9,189 nucleotides of DNA, taken from assembly GCA_009781525.1 (NCBI GenBank), contig WQXZ01000063.1, forward strand, positions 1-9,189. Reading direction: 5' to 3'. Below are positions 6,484 to 9,189 of this stretch, piece by piece. Position numbers and translations under genes: made by a program. This DNA is from Coriobacteriia bacterium. Its GTDB lineage: Bacteria; Actinomycetota; Coriobacteriia; Coriobacteriales; UBA8131. The notes below the pieces were generated by a model. That model ran no database searches. It worked only from the letters and a program-made list of their open reading frames with translations, and had not been told where the DNA came from. Numbering within the stretch: position 1 is the first letter of the stretch; every line of letters begins with the position of its first letter.

Positions 6484-6598
6484 CGGTTTAGTACAAAATC
6501 ATGCGAGTATTTGGCTTCAAAAGGTAGGCAACAGGCGCTTTGAGGCACGTTTTTCCACTTTTTGAAGCTGTTACAGGGGTCAATCCTGTACTAAACCG
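6484..6598. repeat. Nested inverted repeat, 115 bases
   Basis: The outer arms CGGTTTAGTACA (6484-6495) and TGTACTAAACCG (6587-6598) are exact reverse complements of 12 bases. Inside, GCTTCAAAA (6514-6522) and TTTTGAAGC (6560-6568) pair exactly over 9 bases. The unpaired segments between the two stems are 18 bases on each side, so the figure is symmetric, and the apical loop is 37 bases. A competing 6-base hairpin, TACAGG (6572-6577) with CCTGTA (6585-6590), overlaps the outer right arm, so the two folds are mutually exclusive. The element lies directly beside the 3' end of the broken lipoprotein gene. It may be a small mobile element or a structured RNA; neither is shown. Confidence 0.7.
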
Positions 6599-6608
6599 CA
6601 ATTTTCTG

Positions 6609-7324
6609 TTATGAAAGACTGACTCTCACCGAACTCCTCTGAACCTTTCCGCAACCCGAACTCGCCCCCGGTTGATGGGTTGATTGCCACCCAGGTTCAT
6701 TTTTTCTTACTTCGCATTGATATTCCAAGTCGCTGTTGAGCTTGACCAGTATCGCATCAGTGCCGCTGACAACGGATACCTTGGGTTCTCCAGAATAATG
6801 GAGAATATCTGCAGCTATGTATACTGCTCCATCTGGAGCAACCTTGATGGAGTTTATCCATGGGTTATCATCAAGAGCCACTGTCTTGTGCAGAACGAGC
6901 TCTCTGTCATATTTCGAAATGAAACCTATACCTGCCACATACACGGATCCATCAGGTGCAATAGCCATGTCTCTTGGATCTTCGTCAAGTATCACTGAAG
7001 CCAGCTGCCCAAGAGCGGAGTCATACTTGATGGTCTCGAACCATCTGGTCCGATGACAACCTCCTGGAAACCTGAATAGTAATCGTCTTCGATCAATGTG
7101 TCATAGCTGATCAGTTCCAGCTGCTCGGCAGTGCTAAGGTCATTGAACCCTGGGTCACTTGCCCATACATAGCCTTCGGTTTCTGGCATGGGGTATGTTT
7201 CACGGGTAACATTGCTGGGTGGCTGGGTTGATGTGGTGCATCCTCCTAGGATGCATGACAGCAGCATCACTCCTGATAGGAAGACTCTTGTGTTGTTCCT
7301 CATTCGGATTGACATCGTGCCCAT
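6609..7324 (-). pseudogene. Broken beta-propeller lipoprotein gene
   Basis: Two minus-strand frames form one damaged gene. The first runs 7324-6992 and starts at an ATG behind GAGGGAG. Its signal peptide ends in the lipobox LGGC (Cys29), followed by a Ser/Thr/Pro linker and IGPDGS, after which the frame drifts to a stop. The other frame takes over near 7040 with ETIKYDSALGQ and then MAIAPDGSVYVAG and IKVAPDGAVYIAA. These are PDGxVYVAG repeats typical of SBBP/NHL-like propeller blades. The switch near 7033-7045 needs loss of one base, and the usual dozen or so residues between PDGS and KYDS are also missing. Only about three blades remain, against the six or more usual in a closed propeller. 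A run of six T at 6700-6705 is a second suspect site: one more base there would bring a TGA at 6697-6699 into frame, so the last 30 or so residues may be read-through. A sequencing error is possible. Confidence 0.7.
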
Positions 7325-7549
7325 AACCGCTCCCTCTCCTCATGTCTGTTAGCGCCCAGTGGTATAACACCTTCAAAGCTGTCTACATTCTCTAGCAAAC
7401 ACCAGCTCACACTTCTGATGGATACACTTTATCAGTGAAACCTTAAAGACAGTGCCAGCTCGCTTTCACAGCGATGTTGTATCGGCATGCAAAAATACCA
7501 CCGCGCGCCAGCCACAGAAATCTTTTTTCAAGAAAATCACAAATTCCTC
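7325..7549. other. Intergenic region between divergent units
   Basis: No gene is seen. The right part (about 7521-7549) is AT-rich and leads into the MarR promoter. On the minus strand, TGTTATAC about 40 bases before the lipoprotein ATG could be an extended -10, without a clear -35. No tRNA, riboswitch or strong hairpin was found by eye. Confidence 0.4.
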
Positions 7550-7578
7550 TTGACAATAGTTAGGTACATAAGTATTTT
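7550..7578 (+). promoter_or_regulatory. Promoter of the marR-ABC transporter unit
   Basis: A perfect -35 hexamer TTGACA (7550-7555) is followed after 17 bases by TATTTT (7573-7578), which matches the -10 consensus at four of six positions. The spacing is ideal for a housekeeping sigma factor. A MarR-type operator lies in the spacer, so a bound repressor would directly block polymerase. Confidence 0.75.
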
Positions 7579-7611
7579 ATTAGACAGCTAATTTTTTGGT
7601 ACCTAACTATT
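7555..7611. promoter_or_regulatory. Paired operator sites for the MarR regulator
   Basis: AATAGTTAGGTAC at 7555-7567 is an exact 13-base reverse complement of 7599-7611. Each copy is also part of its own imperfect palindrome centred on GTAC. The left site, TAGTTAGGTACATAAGTA, matches its own reverse complement at 14 of 18 positions; the right one is centred on GGTACC. Such TTAGGTACCTAA-like dyads are typical of MarR-family operators. One site covers the -35 to -10 spacer and the other the transcribed start region. Autoregulation by the adjacent regulator is inferred. Confidence 0.75.
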
Positions 7612-7658
7612 TTGACACCCGTTTATCGGGCTGATCGGTACCGGAAGCTGAACAACCT

Positions 7659-7665
7659 AAGGAGG
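7659..7665 (+). promoter_or_regulatory. Shine-Dalgarno site that sets the marR start
   Basis: AAGGAGG is a perfect anti-16S match. It sits eight bases before the in-frame ATC at 7674 but 26 bases before the first in-frame conventional alternative, TTG at 7692. Its position therefore argues that translation begins at the ATC. Confidence 0.75.
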
Positions 7666-7673
7666 CGATTACC

Positions 7674-8141
7674 ATCGATAGCCAAAACGTATTGGATAGT
7701 CTGTTCAGACTAAATCGGCAGATGCGCAGGCAGCAAGGGCAGCCTAATCGTATGACAAACCGCAATCGGGCATCATATAGTGAAGCCAGGCTGGTACGTA
7801 TACTGCAAAATGAAAGTGGGCTCAGCGCCAGGGAGCTTGCTGAGCGAATTGACATCAGACCCCCGTCTCTAACCAAGATCCTTGACAGGCTGGAGGAGCG
7901 TGGGCAGATAGAACGGGTCCGTGACAGTGAGGACTCCCGTGTGTGGCGAATCAGCCTGACCGAGCAAGGTAGATCTGAGATGCAACGACTACGTGAAGAT
8001 AGCAGTGCCGAACTGTCTCAAGCAATAGAAAACAGCTTGACCAAAGATGAGCAGAATACTTTCAGTGAACTCTGCGACAAGCTAAGCGCAGCACTGAGCG
8101 AGTTAGCAAATGAAAACCAGAAAGGAACGGTGAATAGATGA
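7674..8141 (+). CDS. MarR-family transcriptional regulator (ATC start)
   Basis: This winged helix-turn-helix regulator probably represses its own operon and releases DNA on binding a ligand, as MarR proteins usually do. From ATC at 7674 it has 155 residues, the normal length. Residues 51-100 hold the core: the HTH (SARELAERIDIRPPSLTKIL) and the wing, with RVRDSEDSRVWRISLTEQG, close to the family's R-x-x-D-x-x-D-x-R pattern. The flanking helices (about 5-20 and 105-145) would form the dimer interface. The ATC start gives an N-terminus reading (M)DSQNVLDSLFRLNRQ. Starting at TTG 7692 would drop six residues of helix 1 and leave the ribosome site too far away. The promoter just upstream carries two matching operators. 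The gene overlaps the exporter gene as ATGA, so the pair is translationally coupled. Confidence 0.92.
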   Translation: MDSQNVLDSLFRLNRQMRRQQGQPNRMTNRNRASYSEARLVRILQNESGLSARELAERIDIRPPSLTKILDRLEERGQIERVRDSEDSRVWRISLTEQGRSEMQRLREDSSAELSQAIENSLTKDEQNTFSELCDKLSAALSELANENQKGTVNR

Positions 8142-9189
8142 GTGGAGGAAGAGGCGGTGGCGGACGCGATGGACGCGGTGGAAGGCCGCTCACCGATGCT
8201 GAGAAAGAAAATGCCCCAAAAATCACATGGCCCCTGCTGAAGCGAGCTTTCAGCTACCTACTACCCTACTGGCCAAGATTGATACTGGTTGTTGCCTGCA
8301 TCCTGGTATCTTCATGGCTGTCAATAGTACCCTCGATCCTGATCGGTCGCATTATCGATGAAGGCTTCATCGGTGGTAATCTGGATATTCTGATCAGACT
8401 GGTTGCGGCATCGTTCGGTGTATTGATCTTCTCAAACCTGATCGGTGTATTCGAGAGTTGGTTGAATACCTGGATTGCTCAACACATCACCTATGACATG
8501 CGTAATAAGATGTTCGGCCATCTGCTTACCATGTCACACAGGTTTTTCAGTGCCAGCCGCCAGGGTGAGGTGATCACCCGCATGACCTCAGACATCGGCA
8601 GCGTGCAGTCGGTTATCTCAGGCACTTTGACCGGACTTATCAACAATCTGGCACTGGTAATCATCGCCGTTGTTTCAATGTACCAGCGAAATTGGATACT
8701 TGCCACGGCGGGTGTTCTTCTTGTACCATTTCTTATACTACCAACCAAGCAGGTCGGCAACAAGCGATGGGATCTGACCTATCAAGCCCAGGCTAAAAGC
8801 GACGAGATCAACCAGATTCTGTCCGAGTCGCTCAGTGTCTCTGGTCAGATGCTGGTCAAGCTCTTCACCAGAGAGACAGCAGAGTACGCCAAGTACGAAA
8901 AAGCCAATGGCGAGATGATTGCATTGAATATCAAAGAAAGCATGGCGGGGCGATGGTTCCGCGCCACTATGGGCACACTGACCAGCTCTGGCCCGCTGGT
9001 TATCTACCTGGTCGGTGGGCTGTTGATGTTTCGCTACTCGGCTGATAATCTGACGGTCGGTGACATCACCGTTATGGTGGCTCTACTGGAGCGCCTCTAC
9101 CGACCGGTCAACATGCTGTTGAACATGCAGGTCGACATCATCCGCTCAATGGCAATCTTCACCCGCATCTTCGACTACTACGACATGCC
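8138..9189 (+). CDS. ABC exporter permease-ATPase half-transporter (partial, 5' part)
   Basis: The ATG at 8138 overlaps the marR stop, with AAAGGAA about 10 bases upstream. The frame stays open for about 350 codons to the window edge. Residues 1-16 are a Gly/Arg-rich tail. From about residue 30 the sequence matches a type I (ABCB/MsbA-like) exporter membrane domain: a first membrane helix near 43-65, a second near 85-105, and the coupling-helix region with RFFSASRQGEVITRMTSDI (near 134-152), the family's RFFD..-G-E-L-x-x-R-x-x-x-D segment. A helical pair follows near 165-200, and further helices near 278-300 and 305-320. The ATP-binding domain would follow beyond the window. Such half-transporters work as homo- or heterodimers; with marR this suggests export of a drug or toxic metabolite. 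The substrate is not predictable. Confidence 0.93.
   Translation, partial: MSGGRGGGGRDGRGGRPLTDAEKENAPKITWPLLKRAFSYLLPYWPRLILVVACILVSSWLSIVPSILIGRIIDEGFIGGNLDILIRLVAASFGVLIFSNLIGVFESWLNTWIAQHITYDMRNKMFGHLLTMSHRFFSASRQGEVITRMTSDIGSVQSVISGTLTGLINNLALVIIAVVSMYQRNWILATAGVLLVPFLILPTKQVGNKRWDLTYQAQAKSDEINQILSESLSVSGQMLVKLFTRETAEYAKYEKANGEMIALNIKESMAGRWFRATMGTLTSSGPLVIYLVGGLLMFRYSADNLTVGDITVMVALLERLYRPVNMLLNMQVDIIRSMAIFTRIFDYYDM

Noticed and set aside
6501..6527. Nine-codon open frame (MRVFGFKR) inside the nested repeat, as a leader peptide
   Set aside because: There is no Shine-Dalgarno sequence before it and no downstream gene on the plus strand for it to control.
6371..6565. 64-residue plus-strand open frame, Arg-rich
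   Set aside because: It runs through the GC-rich hairpins into the nested inverted repeat and has no ribosome site; the composition looks like non-coding DNA.
1..9189. A defence island, toxin-antitoxin pair, prophage or other novel multi-gene system
   Set aside because: All complete genes are housekeeping, regulatory or transport genes, apart from two unknown single proteins. No integrase, nuclease, reverse transcriptase or paired small genes are visible.

Overview
The window looks like a chromosomal segment of a Gram-positive bacterium of medium G+C. Four things suggest this: a tsaC-rpiB-glyA-dCMP deaminase cluster of the kind found in Firmicutes and Actinomycetota, two lipoprotein-type signal peptides, purine-rich Shine-Dalgarno sites, and a MarR plus ABC-exporter unit. 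The Ffh and repeat sequences make an Actinomycetota/Coriobacteriia-like source my best guess, but I cannot prove it here.

Layout. Positions 1-81 hold an open reading tail of an upstream gene. Positions 123-854 (+) encode an unrecognised 243-residue protein with a charged, helix-prone N-terminus and one C-terminal membrane segment. Positions 875-1092 hold a very large palindromic repeat built from TGGGACA / TGTCCCA words. It lies exactly between two convergent genes. From 6221 down to 1096 (-) runs a probable operon: ffh (signal recognition particle GTPase), tsaC (tRNA t6A synthesis), rpiB (ribose-5-phosphate isomerase B), a small lipoprotein of unknown function, glyA (serine hydroxymethyltransferase) and a dCMP/cytidine deaminase. 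Spacing is tight: ffh and tsaC overlap by GTGA, and most other gaps are 13-53 bases. The 122-base gap before glyA may hold a second promoter. The last two enzymes fit together in thymidylate supply: GlyA makes methylene-tetrahydrofolate and the deaminase makes dUMP.

Positions 6222-6608 carry no credible gene. They hold a G-rich, hairpin-rich stretch and a nested inverted repeat at 6484-6598. Upstream of this (6609-7324, -) is a lipoprotein gene of beta-propeller type that is broken by a frameshift. After an intergenic stretch, a rightward unit begins at 7550: a promoter overlapped by two MarR-type operator half-sites, a MarR regulator that appears to start at an ATC codon behind a perfect Shine-Dalgarno site, and, overlapping it by ATGA, the permease half of a type I ABC exporter that runs off the window. 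This is a typical self-regulated efflux arrangement.

I see no defence system, CRISPR array, integrase or transposase. The most unusual items are the giant palindrome at 875-1092, the ATC start of the MarR gene, and the nested inverted repeat beside the broken lipoprotein gene.
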